From positions 1 through 64,000 of the forward strand of contig NZ_BDQY01000004.1 of assembly GCF_002724055.1 (NCBI RefSeq): a stretch of 64,000 bases of DNA, written 5' to 3'. The stretch is from Tepidibacter mesophilus. GTDB taxonomy: Bacteria; Bacillota; Clostridia; Peptostreptococcales; Peptostreptococcaceae. Made by a program: the position numbers and the translations under genes. Below the pieces are notes generated by a model. That model was not told where the DNA came from, searched no databases, and saw only the letters and a list, made by a program, of their open reading frames with translations. Shown here in pieces: positions 54,177 through 62,744 of this stretch. Position 1 is the first letter of the stretch. Every line of letters begins with the position of its first letter.

Positions 54177-55196
54177 TTAAAATTGATTTAAAAATCTCAT
54201 ATCGTTTTCAAATAATAATCTTATATCATCTATCTCATACTTAAGCATAGCTATTCTATCTACACCCATACCAAAAGCAAATCCGCTGTACTTTTCAGGA
54301 TCTATTCCACAGTTTCTAAGCACGTTTGGATGAACCATTCCAGCTCCAAGTATTTCTATCCAACCTTCACCTTTACATACTGAACATCCTTCACCTTTAC
54401 ACTTAAAGCAAGTTACATCAACCTCTGCACTTGGCTCTGTAAATGGGAAGTTATGAGGCCTAAACTTAGTCTTAGTGCTATCTCCAAATAATTGTTTAAC
54501 GAATTCATTAAGAGCACCTTTAAGTTCTGCCATTGTAACATTCTCGCCTATTACAAGTCCCTCTATCTGATGGAACATAGGAGAGTGAGTAGCATCTGGT
54601 GCATCAAATCTGAAACATCTTCCAGGTGCTATTATCTTAATAGGTGGTTCAGTTGATTTCATAGTTCTTATTTGAACTGGAGATGTTTGAGTTCTAAGAA
54701 GCAAATTGTCATTTATATAGAAAGTATCACTAGTATCTCTTGATGGATGGTTCTTAGGAGCATTTAACGCATCAAAGTTATTAAATACAGTCTCAATTTC
54801 AGGACCTTGAGCAACCTTAAATCCCATACCTGTAAATATGTATTTAACCTCATCTATTATTTGAGTTATAGGATGTTTCTTTCCTACTTTAAACTCTTTA
54901 CCAGGCATAGTAACATCTAAAACCTCTGCTTGAAGGCTTGCATTTTTTTCTATATTCTTTATCTCTTCTTTTTTAGAAACTACAGCATCTTCAATTTCAG
55001 CTCTTACCTCATTTGCAACCTTACCTATAACAGGTCTTTCCTCTGCTGATAACTTACCCATTCCTTTTAGTATGTCAGTTATCTCACCTTTTTTACCTAA
55101 GTACTTAACTCTTAAGCCTTCGATTTCGTCCATTTTAACACATTCATTGATCTGTGCTAGGGCACTGTCTTTTATGTTAATTAATTGATCTTTCAC
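54177..55196 (-). CDS. pheS: Phenylalanyl-tRNA synthetase alpha subunit
   Basis: The 339-residue class II synthetase catalytic chain has motif 2 region [26 protein letters not shown] and motif 3 [16 protein letters not shown]. The N-terminal coiled coil (about 1-85) binds tRNA. A small Cys cluster ([12 protein letters not shown], about 270) is a zinc-type insert in the class II core. The leader has a T-box specific for phenylalanine. Confidence 0.97.
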   Translation of the reverse strand: MKDQLINIKDSALAQINECVKMDEIEGLRVKYLGKKGEITDILKGMGKLSAEERPVIGKVANEVRAEIEDAVVSKKEEIKNIEKNASLQAEVLDVTMPGKEFKVGKKHPITQIIDEVKYIFTGMGFKVAQGPEIETVFNNFDALNAPKNHPSRDTSDTFYINDNLLLRTQTSPVQIRTMKSTEPPIKIIAPGRCFRFDAPDATHSPMFHQIEGLVIGENVTMAELKGALNEFVKQLFGDSTKTKFRPHNFPFTEPSAEVDVTCFKCKGEGCSVCKGEGWIEILGAGMVHPNVLRNCGIDPEKYSGFAFGMGVDRIAMLKYEIDDIRLLFENDMRFLNQF

Positions 55197-55321
55197 TTAA
55201 TTCACCCTTTCCTATCATATTGTTTTAGATATTTAAAACTCATAATAAATCCAAGACATTGGAATTTATATTAATTTTGAACGACTTTTATATAGTAGTT
55301 TTTACCTTGTATGTTTTTAAT

Positions 55322-55406
55322 AAAAAAATTCGCTTCATGCTAACGCATGGCTCATGTCGCCAACGAGTCCTACGGGCTCCGTTGCTCAAAAATAGTTGCA
55401 ATTTTA
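55322..55406 (+). repeat. Family 2 structured repeat, copy e (in pheS leader)
   Basis: AAAAAAATTCGCTTCATGC, TAACGCATGGCTCATGTCGCC, CAACGAGTCCTACGGGCTCC, GTTGCTCAAAAATAGTTGC. Hairpin 1 here is CATGC taac GCATG, replacing AGTGC tac GCACT of copy b by compensating changes. It lies between the pheS T-box and the gene, antisense to the transcript. Confidence 0.88.
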
Positions 55407-55533
55407 CTTCTTTAAGCAATGTTATTTTCAAAATAAAAACCTCATAATTTTCTTACAGATACAAGACTGCTATATAAGTTTAGTGAAAAATTAATATAAA
55501 TCTTAATATCTAAAACTGTAAGTTTTTAATATT

Positions 55534-55783
55534 AAAAAAAGCCCTTCAATCCCTGAAAGGGACGAAAGACTTATATTCCGCGGTACCACCCTAATAGTCT
55601 ATTAAATAGACCACTCGAAAGACTTAACGCGTCCAACGTTAAAACCTACTATAATTTCAGTTTTAAAGCTCCAGAGTGAACTTCTCTTGATATCTTAGGG
55701 AATAATTTCAGCTTTATATTCCTCTCTGGTCTAAGATTACTCAAAATACTCTCTCTTTCACAGCTTTTATGTATTAAACTTTA
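55534..55783 (-). promoter_or_regulatory. T-box riboswitch controlling pheST
   Basis: Minus-strand core TTAGGGTGGTACCGCGG is a perfect T-box. Terminator GTCCCTTTCAGGGATTGAAGGG followed by TTTTTTT is at 55534-55570. The specifier region AAGTTCACTCTGG shows TTC (Phe) in the stem I bulge. Uncharged tRNA-Phe would stabilise the antiterminator. Confidence 0.93.
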
Positions 55784-55789
55784 TGTTGC

Positions 55790-55818
55790 ATTATATCATA
55801 TATTTAAATTGTTTTCAA
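55790..55818 (-). promoter_or_regulatory. Promoter of the pheST T-box transcript
   Basis: TTGAAA, 17-base spacer and TATAAT on the minus strand just upstream of the T-box leader. Confidence 0.8.
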
Positions 55819-55836
55819 CATAATTTTTTATGAAAT

Positions 55837-56496
55837 TTAGTCTATATTTTCTAATCTATATCCAATTTTATATATAGTTTTTATTTCATCAAATAAATCT
55901 AGTTTTTTTCTTATCTTTTGAATATGCATATCAACCGTTCTTGTTTCTCCTAGGTAGTCAAATCCCCATACTCTTTCCAAAATTATTTCTCTAGTTAAAG
56001 ACATTCCTTTATTTGTAATTAAAAGCTTTAACAGTTCAAACTCTTTGCAAGCTAAATCAATAACCTTACCACTTCTTTTTACTACTCTTTCATCTAGAGA
56101 AATCTCTAAATCCTTCAATAATACATGATCATTCTTTCTACCATAACGTCTTAACACAGATTCAATTCTAGCTAAAAGTTCTATACATTCAAAAGGTTTT
56201 ACGATATAATCATCTGCTCCTATTTTTAGTCCTTTTACTTTATCAGAAATTGAATTTTTAGCAGTTAGAAAGATTACTGGCAAATTAGTATGTCTAATTT
56301 TTTCCATTACACTAAAACCATCCATTTCAGGAAGCATAACATCTAAAATTATTAAATCAAAATTTTCTTTTTCTATATATTCTAATGCATCTTTACCATC
56401 ATAAACCTGCTTAGTATCATAACCCACCATACTTAAATTCATTTGTATTAAATCTGAAATATCCGTATCATCTTCAACAATTAAAATTTTTTCCAA
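55837..56496 (-). CDS. OmpR-family response regulator
   Basis: A 219-residue regulator. The receiver (about 1-115) has EDD at 8-10, phospho-acceptor Asp in DLIILDVMLPEMDGF and LTAKN, VKPFE with the conserved Lys. The winged-helix (about 125-219) has the pattern VWGFDYLGETRTVDMHIQKIRKKL. It pairs with the sensor kinase at 57786 through a lipoprotein gene. TTG start after AGAGGTG, since upstream ATG is not in frame. Confidence 0.93.
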   Translation of the reverse strand: MEKILIVEDDTDISDLIQMNLSMVGYDTKQVYDGKDALEYIEKENFDLIILDVMLPEMDGFSVMEKIRHTNLPVIFLTAKNSISDKVKGLKIGADDYIVKPFECIELLARIESVLRRYGRKNDHVLLKDLEISLDERVVKRSGKVIDLACKEFELLKLLITNKGMSLTREIILERVWGFDYLGETRTVDMHIQKIRKKLDLFDEIKTIYKIGYRLENID

Positions 56497-56520
56497 TACA
56501 CATATTCACCTCTATTCTTC

Positions 56521-57690
56521 TTATCTATATCCTATACTAAATACTTCTTTATTTGTAAAGTCAATACAAACCCATAATATTTCATCTTTGTATTTATACT
56601 CTAATGAAGCTCTTTCTTTTCCATAAACCCTCCATCTCTTTATTTTAGGCTCTTTCAATTCATTTATATCACTTATATATTTACTTTTTTCTATAAAATC
56701 AAGTGCTATTTTTTTCATTTCTTCATCGCTAATTTTTAAACTTTCTTTATTCAAATCTATATTTAAACTATTTACATATCTAAGTTCACCTGTATTTGCA
56801 TCTATAGTAGCACTGTAACCAATCTCTTTATTTTCTTCTCTTAATTTTAAATCATTCCAATTTATATCCCATCTCGCAGGTGTTATTATTTCATTAGACT
56901 CATCATCAAATTGTGGATAATAATGAATATCCTCTGCTAATTTTTCTCTATCTACTTTCACATTAAAGTACTTTTCAATTCCATCAAGAGCAATTTCTAC
57001 AGCCTTTTCTTTTTTTATTTTCATATCTATATCATCATACATATAAATAAAAGGTGTTCTATAATGAGTAATTTTAGAAACCTTATCTAAAGTCGTATCT
57101 ACATCTACATACATCAATTCTTTTTCATTATATAAAAATATAAAAGTATTAATTTTTTCTCCATAAATATGTAATAATTTTAATTTACTTATATCACTAA
57201 CCAATTCTGTATTTCCTAAAAAGTCAAATGCCTTTTCTTTTGCTTGTTTTAAAGTAATTATAGATTTTCTCTTTTTTATATTCTTTGTGTCTACTCCAAC
57301 ATAATTTTGTATTTCAATCATTTTCCCATTTGTGGCATCTACTAGCACATTATATGAATAATCTTTATTTTCTTCTTTATCCCATATTACTTTCCAAGCT
57401 GCGTTTGTTTTTGGTTTTCCATTCCATAGATATAAAGTTTCTTCTGCACTTTTTATAAACTTAACTTCATTTATTAAACTCTTTAATTCTTTCTTATCTT
57501 CTTTTATATTATAACTTTTTTTAATACAATCAACTGCTATTTCTTTTGCTTCTTCTTTACTTATCTTTGCATCATTTTCATTTGTATTTTCTACCATAAC
57601 CTTATCTTTTGGAACAGAGGAAAAGCTACTACATCCTCCTAATAGTATTAATATACTAAACATAATAGGTACTACTCTTTTAAATTTCAT
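56521..57690 (-). CDS. PepSY-like lipoprotein of a sensor operon
   Basis: A 389-residue lipoprotein. The lipobox LILLGGC lies at the end of a short signal sequence (Cys about 20). Repeated YcdB/PepSY-like units are visible: SKEEAKEIAVDCIKKSYNI, TLKQAKEKAFDFLGNTELV, KKEKAVEIALDGIEKYFNV and SDEEMKKIALDFIEKSKYI, with beta segments such as YNVLVDATNGKMIEIQNY between. It is between kinase and regulator genes, so a ligand- or protease-related input to the kinase is plausible. Similar units occur in the SLH protein at 44477. Confidence 0.78.
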   Translation of the reverse strand: MKFKRVVPIMFSILILLGGCSSFSSVPKDKVMVENTNENDAKISKEEAKEIAVDCIKKSYNIKEDKKELKSLINEVKFIKSAEETLYLWNGKPKTNAAWKVIWDKEENKDYSYNVLVDATNGKMIEIQNYVGVDTKNIKKRKSIITLKQAKEKAFDFLGNTELVSDISKLKLLHIYGEKINTFIFLYNEKELMYVDVDTTLDKVSKITHYRTPFIYMYDDIDMKIKKEKAVEIALDGIEKYFNVKVDREKLAEDIHYYPQFDDESNEIITPARWDINWNDLKLREENKEIGYSATIDANTGELRYVNSLNIDLNKESLKISDEEMKKIALDFIEKSKYISDINELKEPKIKRWRVYGKERASLEYKYKDEILWVCIDFTNKEVFSIGYR

Positions 57691-57785
57691 ATAGCAAATC
57701 TCCTTTAATTGTATTTTTCTTACAACTAAATTTTAATAATACAACTTATAGTAAATGTATCCAAATTGTAAATAATTTGTAAATT

Positions 57786-59195
57786 TTAATCAAATATTAT
57801 TTTTACAGAAGTACCTATATTCAATTTACTTTCTATTGATAATTTAGCTTTATGAATTTTTGCAATCTGATTACAAATGGAAAGTCCAAGTCCTGCACTA
57901 CCATTAGTTTTTTTTCTCGATTTATCAACCATATAAAAAGGTTCAAATATCTTTGCTAAATCACCTTCTTTTATTCCTATGCCTTCATCATTTACTTCAA
58001 TAATAGGTTTTGAATTTTCATTTTTATATAATTTTAAATTTATTTTACTATTTTCACAAGAAGCTTTTAATGCATTATCTATTAAATTAATTATTAAATT
58101 TTCAATTAAGTCTTTTTCCATTACAATTTCCATGTCTTGTCCAGAAATAACTAATTCTATATTTTTATTTTTAAGTTTTGGTTTTAGAACTTCTTTTATT
58201 TCCATTAGTATATTTTTAATATTTCCTTTTTTCATCACAAAATTTTCTCTTTTAAATACTATTAAATCCATCATTTTAGAAGAAAGAGTTTCAAGCCTTT
58301 TCCCTTGTTTGAATATACTATTTAATCCCTTTGAGAATGCATATTCATTATATTTTGTATTTCTTAAAAAATCAGCATATCCAATAATAGAAGTTAAGGG
58401 CGTTTTTATCTCATGTGTTAAATTATCTATAAACCTTTGCTTTTCATCTATATTTTTCTTTAATTGATTCATTTTTTCTTCTATAACAGATGCCATATTA
58501 TTAAAATGATTAGATAAAATACCTATTTCATCATTAGACTTTATATCTACTCGTTCTGAAAAATTACCATTTTCAATAATTTGGATAGAATTTACAAGTT
58601 TATCTATAGGTCTTGTTATATGTTTACTTAAAATATAGCTTCCAAATGCAAGTATAATAGATATAATAATATCTAACTTAATGAAAAAATAATATACTTT
58701 TGTTCTATCTTCATAAATATGTGTTACATCTCTTACACATGTGAATTTCAACTGTTCTCCACTAACATCTAATAGATTTGTTATAAATAAAAATGTTTTA
58801 TCTCCTATATCCCTTATTACATATTTTCTTTTATCTATATAAGGGTTTTTTAATTCTTCTCTTTGTTTGAAAACATTAAAATCTAAATTACTAAAAACTA
58901 TATTGTCATATCTATCTAAAATTTCAATATAAATTCTTTTATCATGAAAGCTTTCTAAATAATCACCCATAGTTAAACTAAGCATGCCCTTATTAAATTT
59001 TTCATCATAATTCAATCTATATTTACCAATTAATTGTACTCCAGAGTATATACTTAAATGTTCGCTTAAACCTCTTTCAATTTCTCTATCTAAACTTAAA
59101 CTATGCATATTCTCTATTAAAAAAACTCCCCCTAAATTAAAGATAATTACGAACAAAATAAAATGATATGTAAATATCTTTTTCCAAAATTTCAT
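57786..59195 (-). CDS. Membrane sensor histidine kinase
   Basis: A 469-residue kinase. Two membrane helices (about 8-28 and 170-190) enclose an extracellular sensor of about 140 residues. A HAMP domain (ILSKHITRPIDKLVNSIQIIENGNFSERV) follows, then DHp with the phospho-His in NLTHEIKTPLTSIIGYADFL, then ATPase motifs N (LIINLIDNALKAS), G1 (DEGIGI), F and G2 (GSAGLGLSI). It is the first gene of kinase-lipoprotein-regulator. The signal is unknown. Confidence 0.9.
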   Translation of the reverse strand: MKFWKKIFTYHFILFVIIFNLGGVFLIENMHSLSLDREIERGLSEHLSIYSGVQLIGKYRLNYDEKFNKGMLSLTMGDYLESFHDKRIYIEILDRYDNIVFSNLDFNVFKQREELKNPYIDKRKYVIRDIGDKTFLFITNLLDVSGEQLKFTCVRDVTHIYEDRTKVYYFFIKLDIIISIILAFGSYILSKHITRPIDKLVNSIQIIENGNFSERVDIKSNDEIGILSNHFNNMASVIEEKMNQLKKNIDEKQRFIDNLTHEIKTPLTSIIGYADFLRNTKYNEYAFSKGLNSIFKQGKRLETLSSKMMDLIVFKRENFVMKKGNIKNILMEIKEVLKPKLKNKNIELVISGQDMEIVMEKDLIENLIINLIDNALKASCENSKINLKLYKNENSKPIIEVNDEGIGIKEGDLAKIFEPFYMVDKSRKKTNGSAGLGLSICNQIAKIHKAKLSIESKLNIGTSVKIIFD

Positions 59196-59267
59196 TTAAG
59201 TCCCCCTGTTTGATTATTTTTTATTATAATAATTTTATCATACTCTATTCCATTTATTAGCATAATT

Positions 59268-59311
59268 AAAAAAGAGTCAAATACTAATTTATTTAGCATC
59301 TAACTCTTTTT
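59268..59311 (-). terminator. Probable terminator of lepB
   Basis: AAAAAGAGTTAGATGCTAA pairs imperfectly with TTAGTATTTGACTCTTTTT on the minus strand, then TTTTTTAATT follows. The rest of the 59196-59446 gap shows no gene. Confidence 0.6.
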
Positions 59312-59446
59312 CATACTTTCTTTTCAATAACTGTTTTGATGTGATAAAAATTCCCATTTCTCTATTAATATAATCATTGCCATAATTTAAAATTATTATA
59401 ACATTAGGCTTTATTTTCTAAAAATTTTTTCGTCGTTCTATAAATT

Positions 59447-59980
59447 TTAAAATAATTTAATTTTATTAAAAGGATATAGCCTTATAAATATTTTCCCATT
59501 TATTTGATTTTCATCTACAAAGCCTACTGATTCACTTCTGCTATCGAGACTTTTATAAGGTAATCTATTATCTCCCAATACAAATACATACCCAACGGGT
59601 ACTGTAACTTCTAAATTGCCATCAGTATTATTTCCATTTATATAGTTTTCTTTTATAATTTTTCCATTTACATATACTTTACCATTACATATTTTTACAC
59701 TATCTCCACCAATAGCTACAACTCTCTTTACTAAATGTTTTTTATTCCCTTTTTCAGTAGTAAGTTCTGAATTGAAAACTACAACATCTCCTCTAGATGG
59801 TTCATTTAATCTATAAGAAATCTTATCTATCATTAAGTAATCTTTATCTTCAAGTGTGGGATTCATCGATTGACCATCTACAATAGTGGGTTTTATAAAT
59901 ATAGTTATAACAAAAGCTAAAACTATTGATATACTTATAGTTTTTATCCATTCTATAATTTCATATTTAATATTATTCAT
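59447..59980 (-). CDS. lepB: Signal peptidase I
   Basis: A 177-residue type I signal peptidase. It has an N-terminal membrane helix (about 12-30), the catalytic Ser in GQSMNPTL, the catalytic Lys in KKHLVKRVVAIGGDSV and the C-terminal box GDNRLPYKSLDSRSVG-like. It cleaves signal peptides of exported proteins (such as the SLH protein) on the outer face of the membrane. It stands alone with family 1 copy 4 upstream. Confidence 0.92.
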   Translation of the reverse strand: MNNIKYEIIEWIKTISISIVLAFVITIFIKPTIVDGQSMNPTLEDKDYLMIDKISYRLNEPSRGDVVVFNSELTTEKGNKKHLVKRVVAIGGDSVKICNGKVYVNGKIIKENYINGNNTDGNLEVTVPVGYVFVLGDNRLPYKSLDSRSESVGFVDENQINGKIFIRLYPFNKIKLF

Positions 59981-60082
59981 TTTTAACCTCCTATTTTAGG
60001 TAATTTTTTACATACGAAATTATATCATATACTTTTATTTTCTACTACAAAAAGAATATTTTCAGTTTACCCACAAACACTC

Positions 60083-60284
60083 AAAATAAAGGTTATTTAA
60101 ATGTTAGCTATTTTTTTGTTAATATTTTACTATATAACTTAGATTGTGCTGTTAAAATGTACGTTAAGAAAGTTCGTTGTCTGACCGTAAGGGAGTTTAG
60201 AACTTTTAGGATATTTTATAAAGCAAAATCTGTAGTTATATTAAAACATTGACTAAATAGCGGTATTTAAATAACCTTTATTTT
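60083..60284 (+). repeat. Family 1 long-hairpin repeat, copy 4
   Basis: Outer arms AAAATAAAGGTTATTTAAAT and ATTTAAATAACCTTTATTTT are exact complements. Next stem GCTATTT/AAATAGC and central stem AAAGTTC/GAACTTT both differ from copies 1 and 5 by paired changes. Apex CTGACCGTAAGGGAGTTT is unchanged. Confidence 0.9.
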
Positions 60285-60302
60285 CTAATCAATTACCAAA
60301 GT

Positions 60303-60350
60303 AAAAAAGTTACATCTCTAAGCTTATTAACCCTAAAGATATAACTTCTT
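60303..60350 (-). terminator. Terminator of fxsA
   Basis: On the minus strand AAGTTATATCTTTAGG pairs with CTTAGAGATGTAACTT, followed by TTTTTA, right behind the fxsA stop. Confidence 0.8.
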
Positions 60351-60352
60351 AT

Positions 60353-60748
60353 CTACCACCTAAAATAAAAATTCACATTTCCCTCATCAACCATCTTTTG
60401 TAGTTTCTTTTTAACAAAAACCTTTACGACCTCTCTAGTTATAGGGATAACGAGAATAAAACCAGATATGTCTGTTAAGATTCCAGGAGTTAAGAGCATT
60501 GCTCCTCCTACTAATACACATAACCCATTGATTAATTGTTCTCCAGGAAGTCTTCCGTCCTGCATTTCATATCTTATTCTAAATAAAATCTCTCTTCCCT
60601 GAGATTTTGCCAAATAAGCTCCTAAAACACCTGTAAAAACAACAATCCCTATTGTACTAAAAAATCCTATATAAGCATTCAATTTAAACAATATAGCTAA
60701 TTCAACTAATGGAACTACAGTAAACAAAAGTATTAATTTCATTAACAT
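60353..60748 (-). CDS. fxsA: FxsA family membrane protein
   Basis: A 131-residue protein with three hydrophobic segments (MKLILLFTVVPLVELAILFKL, IGIVVFTGVLGAYLAKSQG, LINGLCVLVGGAMLLTPGILTDISGFILV). It fits the FxsA family (GREILFRIR, QMQDG...PGEQLI). Role unknown in general; E. coli FxsA interferes with phage T7 exclusion. The start is placed nine bases after GAGGAG; ATG codons two residues on are also possible. It is flanked on both sides by family 1 repeats. Confidence 0.82.
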   Translation of the reverse strand: MLMKLILLFTVVPLVELAILFKLNAYIGFFSTIGIVVFTGVLGAYLAKSQGREILFRIRYEMQDGRLPGEQLINGLCVLVGGAMLLTPGILTDISGFILVIPITREVVKVFVKKKLQKMVDEGNVNFYFRW

Positions 60749-60906
60749 ACATATCATCTCCTCATCATTTTAGATCATACTGATTAGTTATTCTTAATTT
60801 ATAGAAATACTATATTTCAATTATATCATATTCAATTACACTTATAATTCTTATGAATTTCATTATTTATTTACGTTCTTTCAATCGCGTTCATAACAAT
60901 ATTAAA

Positions 60907-61109
60907 AAATAAAGCTTATTGAAATGTTAGATACTTTTTGCTTAATGTTTTACTATGAAACTTAGATTTAGACGTTAAAATACCCGTTAAGAAACTTCTT
61001 TTGTCTGACCGTAAGGGAGTTTAAGAAGTTTTAGGATATTTTATAAGCCTAAGTCTTAGTTTTATTAAAACATTGACTAAGTATCGTTATTTCAATAAGC
61101 TTTTTTTTT
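60907..61109 (+). repeat. Family 1 long-hairpin repeat, copy 5
   Basis: Outer arms AAAGCTTATTGAAAT and ATTTCAATAAGCTTT are exact complements. Inner GATACTT pairs with AAGTATC (copies 1 and 3: GCTACTT/AAGTAGC). Apex TGTCTGACCGTAAGGGAG is unchanged. T-runs on both strands outside the stem make it a potential bidirectional terminator between fxsA and the DUF1189 gene. Confidence 0.9.
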
Positions 61110-61130
61110 AGCTTAAGCACTACATAATTT

Positions 61131-61925
61131 TTACTCTTGAATCTCTCTTTTATAACTATCCATTGCATTATACATATAGATTCCCGCCACAATATAATAC
61201 ACAAGAGTAACATAAGGTATATAAATAGGCAAATATCCAAGTATAAGCTTATCAACCACTATAGGAAGTGTAAATGAATATATACATATCTTGTATATAT
61301 TCCCAAACTCAATATTCATTTTCTGAACCTTACTTATTACAATTCCAGCTATCCCTAAAATCAACGCATTGACCATAGTAGATAACATTATCCATAAGGT
61401 TACGAAAATTATTCCAAATATAATTATAAATATACTTATCCACTTATTAATCTCAGGAATATATTTCATAGCATCTTGTTTGTTAAACTCAATGTCCTTC
61501 ATAGCACTAAAATCAAATTCTCTTTTTTCAACAAGGTTCTTTTTCACTACAACTTTATCTTTAAGAATCAGCACACCTTCATTATAAGAATCTAGTACAC
61601 TTTCATCTGTAACTCCTGTAGTATCTACTATAATATAATCATCAATTTTAAACGGCATATCAGCTTGTACATTTAACTTTCCATTCTTAAATTCAAACTC
61701 TGGAGTCTGTATTATAAAGCTTCTTGCTTCACTCTCAAAAGAATTTTTAAACTGATATGACATTACTGATGAAGTTATAACCCCAACCATTAAAGATAAT
61801 AAAAACAAGTAGAATATACCTTTTCCTAAAGATTCTTTAACAAAAAAATTATAAGATGGTATATCAACTATACTTCTTTTAAATCTTTCCAAAAAACTTA
61901 TCTTGCCGCTTTTAATCTCGTCCAT
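61131..61925 (-). CDS. DUF1189 family membrane protein
   Basis: A 264-residue protein. One helix (about 35-55: IFYLFLLSLMVGVITSSV), a soluble extracellular part (60-160) with paired residues VVDTTGV and VLILKDKVVVKK, then three to four helices (about 165-255, ISIFIIIFGIIFVTLWIML and similar). It matches the DUF1189 family of low-GC bacteria, function unknown. Its start is a normal ATG; 16 bases separate it from the rRNA methylase gene upstream. Confidence 0.8.
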   Translation of the reverse strand: MDEIKSGKISFLERFKRSIVDIPSYNFFVKESLGKGIFYLFLLSLMVGVITSSVMSYQFKNSFESEARSFIIQTPEFEFKNGKLNVQADMPFKIDDYIIVDTTGVTDESVLDSYNEGVLILKDKVVVKKNLVEKREFDFSAMKDIEFNKQDAMKYIPEINKWISIFIIIFGIIFVTLWIMLSTMVNALILGIAGIVISKVQKMNIEFGNIYKICIYSFTLPIVVDKLILGYLPIYIPYVTLVYYIVAGIYMYNAMDSYKREIQE

Positions 61926-61941
61926 ATTTATTCCCCTGCCT

Positions 61942-62742
61942 TTATTTTGAAGATAATTTGTTTTTTATCTCATACATTAGTATTCCAGAAGCCATGGCAG
62001 CATTCAACGACTCAGCCTTACCGTATATAGGTATCTTAACCAATATATCAGACTTGTCTATTATTTCATCCTTTATACCATTACCTTCATTACCTATTAC
62101 CAAGGCTACCTTATTTCCATAATTAACATTATTATAGTAATTGTCAGTATTTAAATAACTAGAAACTATGTTAAATCCTTTATTCTTTATAATGTTCAAA
62201 TCTTCATCAATACAATTTATAATATTCATATCAAATATTGAACCCATAGTAGATCTTATAACCTTTGGATTATATACATCTACACAGCCTTTTAATAAAA
62301 TTATAGACTCAGCTCCAGCTGCATCTGCTGTTCTTATTATAGTTCCCATGTTGCCAGGATCTTGTATTCTATCAAGTACAACTATAAAATCAGTTTCTTT
62401 TTTTAATGATTCATTTAAAGAATGCTCTTTATATTCAACCACTGCAATTATACCTTGTGGTTTTTCCGTATCAGATACTTCTTTAAATAGCTTATTAGTT
62501 GTTTTATAGAGTTTATAATTATCAAACTCTAATTCTTCTATAAATTTTTTATGCTCCTCTTTATTTAAAAACTCATCATTATATACAATATAATCAATAA
62601 CAGCGCTACACTCTACAGCCTGTTTTACTATCCTATATCCTTCTATTATAAATTTTTTTTCTTGACTTCTCTTTTTTGATTTAAGCAAAGATTTTGTATA
62701 TTTTATTCTTTCATTATCTTTACTAGTTATTTGTGCAACCAT
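61942..62742 (-). CDS. TrmH/SpoU family RNA 2'-O-methyltransferase
   Basis: A 266-residue protein. N-terminal substrate-binding domain (about 1-100) with KSKKRSQEKKFIIEGYRIV; C-terminal SPOUT knot with VVLDRIQDPGNMGTIIRTADAAG (motif 1), VALVIGNEGNGI (motif 2) and VKIPIYGKAESLNAAMASGI (motif 3). It methylates a ribose in 23S rRNA or tRNA; the exact site is not shown. It is two bases behind ktrA, in one operon. Confidence 0.9.
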   Translation of the reverse strand: MVAQITSKDNERIKYTKSLLKSKKRSQEKKFIIEGYRIVKQAVECSAVIDYIVYNDEFLNKEEHKKFIEELEFDNYKLYKTTNKLFKEVSDTEKPQGIIAVVEYKEHSLNESLKKETDFIVVLDRIQDPGNMGTIIRTADAAGAESIILLKGCVDVYNPKVIRSTMGSIFDMNIINCIDEDLNIIKNKGFNIVSSYLNTDNYYNNVNYGNKVALVIGNEGNGIKDEIIDKSDILVKIPIYGKAESLNAAMASGILMYEIKNKLSSK

Positions 62743-62744
62743 TA

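Noticed and set aside
1-61109. CRISPR array
   Set aside because: Family 1 and family 2 repeats are dispersed kilobases apart and individually structured; there is no regular repeat-spacer unit and no cas gene.
61049-61255. Minus-strand frame of 68 codons across family 1 copy 5 and the DUF1189 end
   Set aside because: Overlaps the DUF1189 gene in another frame with no independent RBS.
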